Source of the DNA: Gammaproteobacteria bacterium | GTDB taxonomy: Bacteria; Pseudomonadota; Gammaproteobacteria; GCA-001735895 | Reading direction: 5' to 3' | DNA: 58,722 nt | Assembly: GCA_030595795.1 (NCBI GenBank) | Contig: JAUVCH010000011.1 | Coordinates: 1-58,722, forward strand | In this document: positions 1-8,019 of the stretch, piece after piece | Position numbering within the stretch: the first letter of the stretch is position 1 | Layout of the letters: every line of letters begins with the position of its first letter | Program-made: the position numbers and the translations under genes | The notes under the pieces: model-generated | What the model was told of the DNA's origin: nothing | The model's input: only the letters and a program-made list of their open reading frames with translations | The model's database searches: none

Positions 1-142
1 ATTGAAACCTGCGAAGGTGACCAACCAGGTTGATAATTTAACTGGTCGCGCCCTTCACGGGCGTGTGGATTGAAACAACGCGTAGATAGTGGTCGCAGGG
101 TATGCAGCGTGTCGCGCCCTTCACGGGCGTGTGGATTGAAAC
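1..142 (+). CRISPR. Trailer end of a CRISPR array, type I-C-like repeats
   Basis: Two complete, identical 32-base repeats lie at 45-76 and 111-142. A third is cut by the window edge, leaving only its last 8 bases (1-8). Repeats begin GTCGCGCCCTTCACGGGCG and end GTGGATTGAAAC; the ATTGAAAC end and the inner GCCC/GGGC palindrome are typical of subtype I-C repeats. The two visible spacers are 9-44 (36 bases) and 77-110 (34 bases). With repeats in this orientation the leader and cas genes should lie to the left, outside the window, so position 142 is the old, leader-distal end. No cas gene is visible, so the subtype rests on the repeat alone. Confidence 0.93.
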
Positions 143-275
143 CAAATAATAGTGTATTGACTTATAGGCAGATTAGAACCAGGGTTGCACCTCTTCAACA
201 CTATCTTGATGGGAAACATTATTTCTCATATGCTAAAATAGACATATTGATGCAGGTAAAAGATTGAGGTGATGC

Positions 276-512
276 ATGAGAACAACCATACGACTAGATG
301 ACCGACTCCTGGAAAAGACAAAAAAATATGCTCTTTCACACGGGACGACTTTTACCTCAGTTGTTGAGGATGCTTTGAGAGAAAAGCTAATGGGGCGTCC
401 TTCCGGTAAAAGACAGCCTGCAGTCAAGTTGAAAACGGTGAATGGCAAGGGTACACATGCGGGTGTTGATCTGGATGATTCCTCATCATTACAGGATTTG
501 ATGGATAGTTAA
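276..512 (+). CDS. vapB: VapB-like ribbon-helix-helix antitoxin
   Basis: This 78-residue protein starts with the short beta strand and two helices of a ribbon-helix-helix DNA-binding domain (RTTIRLDDRLLEKTKKYA, then TSVVEDALREKL, residues 2-38). It is followed by a polar tail that would wrap the toxin. It is the antitoxin partner of the PIN-domain toxin that starts 10 bases downstream and should neutralise it and repress the pair. The ATG at 276 has a good ribosome binding site (GAGG, 265-268). An ATG at 272 is out of frame. The pair sits directly after the CRISPR trailer. The family assignment is by fold, and the exact antitoxin subfamily is uncertain. Confidence 0.82.
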   Translation: MRTTIRLDDRLLEKTKKYALSHGTTFTSVVEDALREKLMGRPSGKRQPAVKLKTVNGKGTHAGVDLDDSSSLQDLMDS

Positions 513-522
513 AAGGCCTGTT

Positions 523-957
523 ATGCTTCTCCCTGATGTCAACATTCTGGTTTATGCGCACCGTGAAGATTCTCCTCATCATATACAGTGTTTGCAATGG
601 CTTGAAAAGCTGGTCAACTCTGATGAGGCTTTCGCCATGTCGGAACTGGTATTCAGTGGCTTTTTGAGTATTGTTACTCATCCGAAAAAATTCAGCCCAC
701 CCAGTTCACTCGAAGATGCAATATCTTTTGTCAGTCAAATAAGAGAGCGGGAAAACTGTGTCATTGTTTCTCCGCAAGATAGACATTGGAATGTATTTAC
801 TCAATTATGTGAAAAGGCAAATGCCAAAGGTAATCTGATTCCAGATGCCTATTTTGCTGCGCTAGCAATAGAAACCGGCAGTAAGTGGATAACGACAGAT
901 CGGGATTTCAGTCGATTTCCTGGTCTAAGATGGTCTACCCCCGATGTCTTGCCGTAG
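523..957 (+). CDS. vapC: VapC-like PIN-domain toxin ribonuclease
   Basis: This 144-residue PIN-domain protein has the acidic residues that bind the catalytic metal: Asp5 (LLPDVNIL), Glu41 (MSELV), Asp108 (IPDAYFAALA) and Asp126/Asp128 (TTDRDF). PIN toxins of toxin-antitoxin systems are Mg-dependent endoribonucleases, usually cutting tRNA or rRNA. The length and the TTDRDFxRFPGL C-terminus fit the TA-system VapC family. It follows the RHH antitoxin after 10 bases, so the two are one operon. All catalytic positions are intact, so the toxin should be active. The RNA target cannot be predicted. Confidence 0.88.
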   Translation: MLLPDVNILVYAHREDSPHHIQCLQWLEKLVNSDEAFAMSELVFSGFLSIVTHPKKFSPPSSLEDAISFVSQIRERENCVIVSPQDRHWNVFTQLCEKANAKGNLIPDAYFAALAIETGSKWITTDRDFSRFPGLRWSTPDVLP

Positions 958-1031
958 ACAAGCACACGATGGCTGAAGGTATCCTGATATTGGTGCCGGG
1001 TTAATAGTATTCTTAAAATGTGGAGTCAAAT

Positions 1032-2039
1032 ATGAAAGTACTGGTAACTGGTGTCGCGGGTTTTATCGGCCATTTTGTCGCCCGGACTCTATGCGAGCGC
1101 GGCGACGAAGTGGTCGGTATTGATAATCTTAACGACTATTATGATGTTGGCCTGAAGAAGGCACGGCTCGATAATTTAAAAGGGCTGAGCAATTTTAAAT
1201 TCGTTAATCTCGACATTGCCGATCGCAGTAGTATCGATGAGTTATTTACCGGCCACAGTTTCCAGCGCATTGTTCATCTGGCGGCTCAGGCCGGTGTGCG
1301 TTATTCACTGGAAAACCCACATGCCTATGTCGATAGTAATCTGGTTGGTTTTTTGAACCTGCTCGAAGCGGCACGTCAGGCGAGTATCGAGCATTTCGTG
1401 TACGCATCGTCGAGTTCGGTTTATGGCGCTAACGAGAGTATGCCATTTAGCACTCTGGACAATGTAGATCATCCGATATCGTTGTATGCCGCAACCAAAA
1501 AATCAAATGAATTAATGGCGCATAGTTATAGCCACCTCTATCAAATGCCTACTACCGGGCTTAGGTACTTTACCGTCTATGGTCCCTGGGGACGACCCGA
1601 TATGTCACCATTTCTGTTTGCACAAGCGATTCTGTCAGGTGAACCTATCAAGGTGTTTAATCACGGTAAGCATCGACGCGATTTTACCTATATCGACGAT
1701 ATTGTTGCTGGCACCATTCTCTGCCTCGATAACATTCCGAGCGGTAATCGTGAATGGAGTGGGCTAGCTCCCGATCCATCAAGCAGCCGGGCACCATGGC
1801 GGGTATACAATATTGGCAATAGTAAACCGGTTGAACTGTTACGATATATCGAATTAATGGAACAGGCATTCGGTAAAACTACCGAAAAAGTGTTGTTGCC
1901 ATTGCAGCCGGGAGATGTCGAGCATACCTACGCAGATGTCAGCGAGCTGCAACGCGATCTAGGTTATGCCCCGCAGGTGTCGATCGAAGAAGGCTTGCAA
2001 CGTTTTGCTGACTGGTATCGCGACTATTTTCAGGTTTAG
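1032..2039 (+). CDS. NAD-dependent epimerase, UDP-glucuronate 4-epimerase-like
   Basis: This 335-residue extended short-chain dehydrogenase has the NAD-binding GVAGFIG loop at residues 7-13, the serine-rich SSSSVYG strand, and the YAATK catalytic pair (Tyr152, Lys156). NYYD-like and RYFTVYGPWGRPDM motifs match UDP-glucuronate 4-epimerases (CapI/WbnF-like), which make UDP-galacturonate for capsule, O-antigen or other surface sugars. I chose ATG 1032 over an in-frame GTG at 1020 because GGAG at 1022-1025 is well placed for it and the Rossmann strand begins immediately. It lies tail to tail with a glycosyltransferase. Epimerisation of another UDP-sugar cannot be excluded. Confidence 0.87.
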   Translation: MKVLVTGVAGFIGHFVARTLCERGDEVVGIDNLNDYYDVGLKKARLDNLKGLSNFKFVNLDIADRSSIDELFTGHSFQRIVHLAAQAGVRYSLENPHAYVDSNLVGFLNLLEAARQASIEHFVYASSSSVYGANESMPFSTLDNVDHPISLYAATKKSNELMAHSYSHLYQMPTTGLRYFTVYGPWGRPDMSPFLFAQAILSGEPIKVFNHGKHRRDFTYIDDIVAGTILCLDNIPSGNREWSGLAPDPSSSRAPWRVYNIGNSKPVELLRYIELMEQAFGKTTEKVLLPLQPGDVEHTYADVSELQRDLGYAPQVSIEEGLQRFADWYRDYFQV

Positions 2040-2051
2040 CTTTTCCGATAA

Positions 2052-3242
2052 CTAATCGGTTTCACCATCCAGATGTTGTCGAACCAGTTTTGCGATACAG
2101 GTATGACCGTCGAGCAAACCTGCCACAGTATTCGTTGAGGGCAGGGGTTGTCGAGGTAACTTGCGTAAGGCTTCCGCCATGATAGCTGGGTCTTTAGCCT
2201 GATCGTCTTCTAGCATAGTGACCAACCCCAGTTTTGAAGCGCGTTGTGCCCGAATTAACTGTTCGCGCCGGGGCACCGAACGCGGCACGATAAGAGCTCG
2301 CTTATCAAACGACAGAATTTCGCAAAAAGTGTTATAGCCTCCCATTGCTACCATGCCGACTGCGTCCTCCATGAGCAATTCGATATGATTATCAAACTCT
2401 ATCATTTCTAGTTGAGCAATAGCCGCGCATCGATTATGAAACGACAGCTGCTGCTCCGCTGGCATGAATGGCCCGGTGACGATGATTGCACGATATTCTA
2501 TCGAGTTATCGGATTCATAGGCCTGAATAACCCAGTCGATGAGTTCTTCGCCATCTCCGCCACCACCGGCAGTGACCAGAATGTAAGGTTTCTCGATATC
2601 TACCGGGGCAAGCCAGTTGCGATCACTCGGTAAATCACGGTGCAGGTAGCCGGTATAGGTCATTTTTTGCATCACAGAGTCAGACAGGCCTATTGATGCC
2701 ACTGGATTACCCATCTGTGCTAAACCATAGACCCAGATGTGGTGATATAAGGATTCCAGAACTGGTGGTACCTGCTTGCGTATCCACTCCGATTTCAGGG
2801 CCGAAGCTTCGTCCATGATATCGCGCAAACCCAGTATATTAAGCGTTCCGCGTTCGCGTAACATTTCCAGCGTGCTGACCACCTCACCCCTGAGTCCAGT
2901 CGGCTCTTTGTCGACCAGAAATATATCGGGTTTGAAGCTGGCTGCGGTGTGGTAGATGATAGATTCGCGCATGGACATGGTTTGTTCGAGATCGATATGC
3001 AAGCCTAACGAGGTATATTCGCCATCTTTTAACTTGATGACACCCGGAATTCGAACAAAATCGACTCGCGCACGGAAGTCAAAGCTGCCTATAATAGGCG
3101 AGCCTGAAAGAATTAAAACAGACACGCCCTTATATTGTGCCACCAGCGAATGAGCGATGGCACGACAGCGACGAAGGTGGCCCAAACCAAAAGAATCGTG
3201 GCTGTATATAAGAATTCGTGCATGATCCAGACGTTCTGCCAT
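2052..3242 (-). CDS. MurG-like glycosyltransferase (COG4671-type)
   Basis: This 396-residue protein has an N-terminal glycine/histidine loop (DSFGLGHLRRC, near residue 17) and a C-terminal GT-B nucleotide-sugar half. The latter includes a glycine-rich TAGGGGDGEEL segment near residue 225 and GGYNTFCEIL near residue 302. This layout matches predicted glycosyltransferases related to MurG. A second member of the same type is encoded at 20152-21306 with the same GHLRR and TYTGY landmarks. It converges with the epimerase, with 12 bases between stops. Acceptor and donor are unknown; surface polysaccharide or glycolipid assembly is likely from the neighbours. Confidence 0.75.
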   Translation of the reverse strand: MAERLDHARILIYSHDSFGLGHLRRCRAIAHSLVAQYKGVSVLILSGSPIIGSFDFRARVDFVRIPGVIKLKDGEYTSLGLHIDLEQTMSMRESIIYHTAASFKPDIFLVDKEPTGLRGEVVSTLEMLRERGTLNILGLRDIMDEASALKSEWIRKQVPPVLESLYHHIWVYGLAQMGNPVASIGLSDSVMQKMTYTGYLHRDLPSDRNWLAPVDIEKPYILVTAGGGGDGEELIDWVIQAYESDNSIEYRAIIVTGPFMPAEQQLSFHNRCAAIAQLEMIEFDNHIELLMEDAVGMVAMGGYNTFCEILSFDKRALIVPRSVPRREQLIRAQRASKLGLVTMLEDDQAKDPAIMAEALRKLPRQPLPSTNTVAGLLDGHTCIAKLVRQHLDGETD

Positions 3243-3394
3243 GCTTTTATTATTCTCGTTTTCTATAACAGCAGCAGACTACACTTTATTTGGCATTAAC
3301 GCACGGTTGAGATTCAGCTTTACGGTATTTAGCAATGAAAATTATTAACTGGCTGAGGTTTGACAGGATTCAAATTCTGAAATATAGATGACTT

Positions 3395-4702
3395 ATGCCT
3401 GATAATAAAAACCTGACCAGCGTTTTACCAGAGCGCCTTAAAAATGCGATCCGCGATCAGCAGGAACGCAGCGAAATACTCATTAGCATTATCCAGTTGC
3501 TGATCGTGACTATCTTCGGGCTGCTTTATATCGTATCGCCCAAGACCTTTAGTGAGGAGGTGTCTTTTGCACCGGTGCCCTGGGTATTGAGTGCTTATCT
3601 GCTGTTTAGTATCTTGCGTCTATGGTTGTCTGTGCGACGCCAGCTACCCGACTGGATGCTGTATTTATCAGCCGTAGTTGATATGAGTTTGCTAATGGGG
3701 CTGATCTGGAGCTTCCATCTACAGTATGAACAGCCACCTTCGTTTTATTTGAAAGTTCCTACGCTACTGTACGTGTTTATTTTTATCGCGATTCGCACGC
3801 TTCATTTTGATCCCAGATTTGTTGTCGCGACTGGCCTGAGCGCCGCTACTGGTTGGGCCTTAATGGTAATTTACGTCTTCACGAGTGACCCCAACAATTC
3901 GATGATTACGCGAAATTATGTCGAATATATGACCTCGAATAGTGTGCTCATAGGGGCTGAATTTGACAAGATAGTTTCGATTTTGATGGTGACCGGGGTA
4001 CTTGCGCTAGCCTTGCATCGTGCTCGGCGTCTACTCTTCGAATCGGTTATCGAAGGTAGTGCTGCGCGCGATTTATCACGCTTTGTTCCGGAAGAAGTGG
4101 CCAAACAGGTGATCCATTCGGAAGAGGGTGCTACTACGGGCAAGGGTGAGGTGAAGGAGACCACAATATTGTTTACCGACATTGAAGGGTTTACTTCGAT
4201 TAGTGAAAAACTTTCTCCTGAGCAACTGATTAAAGCACTCAACGAATACTTTACACTGGTTGCCCAGCCCATCGAGGAATTTGGTGGCGTTATCAATCAA
4301 TTTCAGGGCGATGCTATTCTGGCCACCTTTAATGCGCCGAAACCACATCCTGATCATGCTAGCAATGCGGTCAGGGCAGCACTGGAGATTCAGAAGCGAC
4401 TCGATGGCGTTGAATTTGGGCCAGGCGTAGCTTTCAATACCAGGATCGGTATTAATACTGGTCCCGTAGTCGGTGGCCTGGTGGGGTCTGGGGATCGTGT
4501 CGCTTATACCGTTCACGGTGATAATGTGAATCTCACCGCCAGACTAGAACAGCTAAATAAAGATTACGATACTCGGATAATTGTATCGGAAAGCACCCGT
4601 TCATTAGTCACAGCGGATACTTATCATTTTAAGGATTTAGGCGATGCCAAGCTGCGCGGACTCAAACGTCCGGTGCGAATTTTCACCATCGACGATGACT
4701 GA
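3395..4702 (+). CDS. Membrane class III adenylate/guanylate cyclase
   Basis: This 435-residue protein has six predicted membrane helices (about residues 28-46, 64-80, 88-107, 121-135, 142-162, 193-208) and a class III cyclase domain (about 250-430). Both metal aspartates are present (Asp262 in LFTDIEGFT, Asp306 in QFQGDAI). So are the transition-state Asn379 and Arg383 (NVNLTARLE). The residue that usually reads the base as lysine is Gln302, and its partner is Thr372 (YTVHGD). The Thr form is normal for one class III subtype, but the Lys-to-Gln change is not, so ATP versus GTP preference is open. A cyclic-nucleotide-binding protein is encoded nearby on the other strand. Confidence 0.88.
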   Translation: MPDNKNLTSVLPERLKNAIRDQQERSEILISIIQLLIVTIFGLLYIVSPKTFSEEVSFAPVPWVLSAYLLFSILRLWLSVRRQLPDWMLYLSAVVDMSLLMGLIWSFHLQYEQPPSFYLKVPTLLYVFIFIAIRTLHFDPRFVVATGLSAATGWALMVIYVFTSDPNNSMITRNYVEYMTSNSVLIGAEFDKIVSILMVTGVLALALHRARRLLFESVIEGSAARDLSRFVPEEVAKQVIHSEEGATTGKGEVKETTILFTDIEGFTSISEKLSPEQLIKALNEYFTLVAQPIEEFGGVINQFQGDAILATFNAPKPHPDHASNAVRAALEIQKRLDGVEFGPGVAFNTRIGINTGPVVGGLVGSGDRVAYTVHGDNVNLTARLEQLNKDYDTRIIVSESTRSLVTADTYHFKDLGDAKLRGLKRPVRIFTIDDD

Positions 4703-4707
4703 AGTCG

Positions 4708-5379
4708 TTAACTATTTTCGAGTTTTTTATTAATGAAGTCGAAATAGTTGTGGAGGTTATTCCGCGCCTGAGCCTCGTAATGCTGGTAAAAGTAATTACT
4801 CTGGAAAAATCTTGGGTTTTGTAGCAGGCGTTCGCCAAATGCACATTGCTTTGGATAAAAATCTGCGTCGGTTAATCCGGGGAATTCTCCGCGTACCTTT
4901 TCGCTGTCATGGCTAAAAATCGGCCAGGGCATGCCAAAGCTTGAGAGGTCAATATCGACCATGAACCTTGCATCGTGATCGGTAATATTACAACCGCCAT
5001 GTAAAGTAGCCATGATTAGCGCATACACGCTATCGCGTAGATTGTTTTCGAACCTATCTTTTGTCAGTGCCATGAACCAGTCAGCACTGCGTTGTTCATT
5101 ATCGCTGGCGCCGGGAACATAAACAGCATCGTGAAACCAGATAGCCAGGGCTACCGAATCGGCATGATTTAATAGTTTATGAACTTCTTCGAACATTGTC
5201 AGACAATGCTGAATGTGGGGAAGCGTATGATAAAGGCGTTGAGGTTCTGCGTAAGCATCGACCAGTTGTTGATGAACCGGCGCACTATTATCTGCCGCAG
5301 CCTTGAGTAAATTTCTCTGCCACAGCGCCTGGAAACTGGTCAGGTCGGTATTTTCGGCTTTGTTAGAGCTTTCGAGCAT
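4708..5379 (-). CDS. HD-domain metal-dependent hydrolase family protein
   Basis: This 223-residue protein matches the COG4339-type predicted HD phosphohydrolases. It has YHTLPHIQHCL (His51, His55), the HD pair His83-Asp84 in WFHDAVY, and a late acidic VDIDLSSFGMPW segment. HD enzymes use such residues to bind one or two metals and cleave phosphate esters, often of nucleotides. The substrate of this subfamily is not established. Its ATG overlaps the stop codon of the upstream cyclic-nucleotide-binding gene by one base (TAATG), so the two are translationally coupled. It converges on the cyclase gene 5 bases away. A role in cyclic nucleotide turnover is a guess from context only. Confidence 0.75.
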   Translation of the reverse strand: MLESSNKAENTDLTSFQALWQRNLLKAAADNSAPVHQQLVDAYAEPQRLYHTLPHIQHCLTMFEEVHKLLNHADSVALAIWFHDAVYVPGASDNEQRSADWFMALTKDRFENNLRDSVYALIMATLHGGCNITDHDARFMVDIDLSSFGMPWPIFSHDSEKVRGEFPGLTDADFYPKQCAFGERLLQNPRFFQSNYFYQHYEAQARNNLHNYFDFINKKLENS

Positions 5380-5849
5380 TATGCTTTGTGCTCGATTTCG
5401 CTCAATTGTTGTTGTAATTCCTGCACTCTGAGATGAGATTTGGCTAGTTTATTGCTCAACTGGCTCATAACATCGAGTGCCATGTCGGAGTTTTCACAGA
5501 TCAATTTTAAAAACATATCTGCAGAAATTTTCATGACATGGACTTCGCCATGAGCCTTGAGAGTCGAGTTACGTGGCACGTTATTGAGAATCGCCATCTC
5601 TCCGAATAATTGATTGACATACAGAGTCGCAGCGACTACCGATTCGAAATCAGATTCGAGCATGATATCGACCTTGCCCTCCATGATGACATAGGCGTAG
5701 TCGGCGATGTCGCCTTCGTGGAAAACGATATCGCTATCGGTGTAATGTACTTTTTCACTGGTAAAAGCTAGCAGCTTCAATTTCGATGCGTCGAGTTTGG
5801 CAAACATCGGAATTTTTCGCAGTAAATCGGTTTCTTCTACCAGATCCAA
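5379..5849 (-). CDS. Cyclic nucleotide-binding (CAP_ED) domain protein
   Basis: This 156-residue protein is essentially one cyclic-nucleotide-binding domain (about residues 10-125). Its phosphate-binding cassette is clear: FGEMAILNNVPRNST, with the Glu and Arg that contact ribose and cyclic phosphate. A short coiled-coil tail follows (RVQELQQQLSEIEH). There is no DNA-binding helix-turn-helix, so it is not a CRP-type regulator. It is more likely a sensor that signals by protein contact, perhaps to its coupled HD-domain neighbour. It lies within 700 bases of a membrane cyclase gene, which suggests a small cyclic nucleotide signalling locus. Confidence 0.85.
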   Translation of the reverse strand: MDLVEETDLLRKIPMFAKLDASKLKLLAFTSEKVHYTDSDIVFHEGDIADYAYVIMEGKVDIMLESDFESVVAATLYVNQLFGEMAILNNVPRNSTLKAHGEVHVMKISADMFLKLICENSDMALDVMSQLSNKLAKSHLRVQELQQQLSEIEHKA

Positions 5850-6141
5850 CGACCTATTCTCCCAGCCACGGTATCGGTGGCTTTTTTACTCAAGCCGCAA
5901 AGCGTCGCATGAGGCTTCTCATTATTCAAGATATTATGGCGAGTTATGCCTAAATTTGGGGTTGAATGATCCAATTTATACGAATTTATCAAAATATTCG
6001 GATATTTACGACATAGACTCGCATTAGTGCTATTTCAAAAAAAACGCTACCAGACTAATCGATCCATTGTAGAATCTATTCAATAACTATAAAGCACTTA
6101 ATGAAGAGGGTCTAACAATCAGCACAATCAACCAACAGCCC

Positions 6142-8019
6142 GTGTTGTTGTCGATTGAAAATCTCGCAGTCGATTTTCGTCTACACGGTAATCCGGTTCC
6201 GGCGGTAAGAGATGTCTCGTTCTCAGTTTGTCCGGGCGAAACGGTTGCGTTGGTGGGTGAGTCGGGTTCGGGAAAATCGGTAACTGCTCAGGCGGTGATG
6301 GGTATTTTACCGCGAGCTGCAGAAATTACCGCCGGGCAGATTTTATATACCGACCCGTCCGAGCACGGTAAAACTGTTGATATCGCTGCACTCGAACCCG
6401 AAAGTGAATCGATGCGGCAGATTCGTGGCAGTAGCATTTCAATTATTTTTCAGGAACCGATGACCTCGTTGTCACCGGTGCATACGATAGGCGATCAAAT
6501 CAGCGAAGCGTTGTTTTTGCATCGAGACGCGAGTTTTAAGGAGGGCATAAAACTCACCGAAGAAATGCTGCGCCACGTCGGCTTTCCCGACCCCGTACGG
6601 GCGCTACGCATGTATCCCTTCGAACTTTCTGGCGGTCTACGACAGCGCGCAATGATTGCAATGGCGATGATTTGCCATCCAACCCTGCTAATTGCTGACG
6701 AGCCCACCACCGCGCTCGATGTCACCATTCAAGCACGTATCCTCAAACTGATTCGGGAGCTGCAAAACGAGCTGGGTATGGCGCTATTATTGATTACCCA
6801 CGATCTGGGTGTTGTTGCGAATATGGCCGACGAAGTGGTGGTCATGTATCACGGCAAAATTGTGGAAAGTGGGCCTTTGAAAACCTTATTCAACCAGCCC
6901 GAACATCCATATCTGAAAGCCTTGATGAATGCAGTCCCGCGTTTTGATATGGCCGAGGGTGAACGACTGGTGCCGGTGCGCGAGATCGAGTTGGTAACCG
7001 GCACTATCGGGCTGGATAAGAAGCCCTGGTCGAAGGAGTCGCGACAATTGCCGCATCTTCGTGTGGAAGATTTAAGCAAGAGCTATAGCCTGCGCAGTGG
7101 TAACTGGCTTAGCGCAAAATCGTCACAGATGCTCGCCGTAGATAATGTTTCTTTCGAGGTACAACAGGGCGAATGCTTTGGTCTGGTGGGTGAAAGCGGC
7201 TGTGGTAAAACCACGCTGAGTAAAATCATCATGCGGGCGGTAAAGCCAGACACCGGTAAAATCGAGTATAACAATCGCGGTCAGCTAATCGACGTACGCG
7301 CTCTAAATGGCGAAGAGCTAATGGCGTTTCGCCAGAAAATGCAGTTTATATTCCAGGATCCCTTCAGCGCATTGAGTCCGCGCATGACTATTTTTGACAT
7401 CCTGCGTGAACCGCTCATCGTGCATAAAACGGGCGACCAGCAAGTCCAGCGGGAGACCACCACCGAACTGATGCGCATGGTTGGGCTCGACCCACGATTC
7501 CTGAATCGATATCCGCATAGTTTTTCGGGTGGTCAGCGTCAGCGCATTGGTATTGCCAGGGCATTAGCCTTGCGGCCCGACTTGTTAATTTGCGATGAAC
7601 CAGTGTCCGCGCTCGACGTTTCTATACAGGCGCAGGTGCTGAACTTGCTGAAGGATTTACAACAGGAGCTAGGACTGACCTATATCTTTATCTCGCATAA
7701 CCTGGCGGTGATTAATTATATCGCCGACCGAATTGCAGTGATGTGTTGCGGTCGAATCGTCGAAATGGCCCCGCGCGAAATTTTATTTGCTAACCCGATT
7801 CATCCGTATACCCGTGCATTGTTGTCGGCAGTACCGCACCCGGAACTCAATCAGCCGCTGGATTTTGACGCTATTACCGACGGTGCTGCTTCAGAACCAT
7901 CACTATGGTCAGCGCCGTTTACCATCGACGGTAATACGCCGATGGCTTTCCTGTCGTTGGGTGATGGCCATTTTGTGCGCGCGGCGGCGAATTGCAATGC
8001 ATCGGATCTGGCCGCGTGA
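6142..8019 (+). CDS. yejF: Peptide ABC importer, fused dual ATPase (YejF-like)
   Basis: This 625-residue protein carries two complete ATP-binding cassettes of the oligopeptide/microcin C importer family. Walker A motifs are GESGSGKS (39-46) and GESGCGKT (about 350). Signature motifs are LSGGLRQR and FSGGQRQR, Walker B sequences are LLIADEP and LLICDEP, and the C-terminal ends are the oligopeptide-type HPYTRALL. It energises uptake with the substrate-binding protein and two permeases that follow. The start is uncertain. GTG 6142 has no ribosome binding site, whereas GAAGAGGG (6103-6110) is ideally placed for an in-frame ATC at 6118. A weak TTGTAG-15-TATAAA promoter lies at 6067-6093. Confidence 0.92.
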   Translation: MLLSIENLAVDFRLHGNPVPAVRDVSFSVCPGETVALVGESGSGKSVTAQAVMGILPRAAEITAGQILYTDPSEHGKTVDIAALEPESESMRQIRGSSISIIFQEPMTSLSPVHTIGDQISEALFLHRDASFKEGIKLTEEMLRHVGFPDPVRALRMYPFELSGGLRQRAMIAMAMICHPTLLIADEPTTALDVTIQARILKLIRELQNELGMALLLITHDLGVVANMADEVVVMYHGKIVESGPLKTLFNQPEHPYLKALMNAVPRFDMAEGERLVPVREIELVTGTIGLDKKPWSKESRQLPHLRVEDLSKSYSLRSGNWLSAKSSQMLAVDNVSFEVQQGECFGLVGESGCGKTTLSKIIMRAVKPDTGKIEYNNRGQLIDVRALNGEELMAFRQKMQFIFQDPFSALSPRMTIFDILREPLIVHKTGDQQVQRETTTELMRMVGLDPRFLNRYPHSFSGGQRQRIGIARALALRPDLLICDEPVSALDVSIQAQVLNLLKDLQQELGLTYIFISHNLAVINYIADRIAVMCCGRIVEMAPREILFANPIHPYTRALLSAVPHPELNQPLDFDAITDGAASEPSLWSAPFTIDGNTPMAFLSLGDGHFVRAAANCNASDLAA

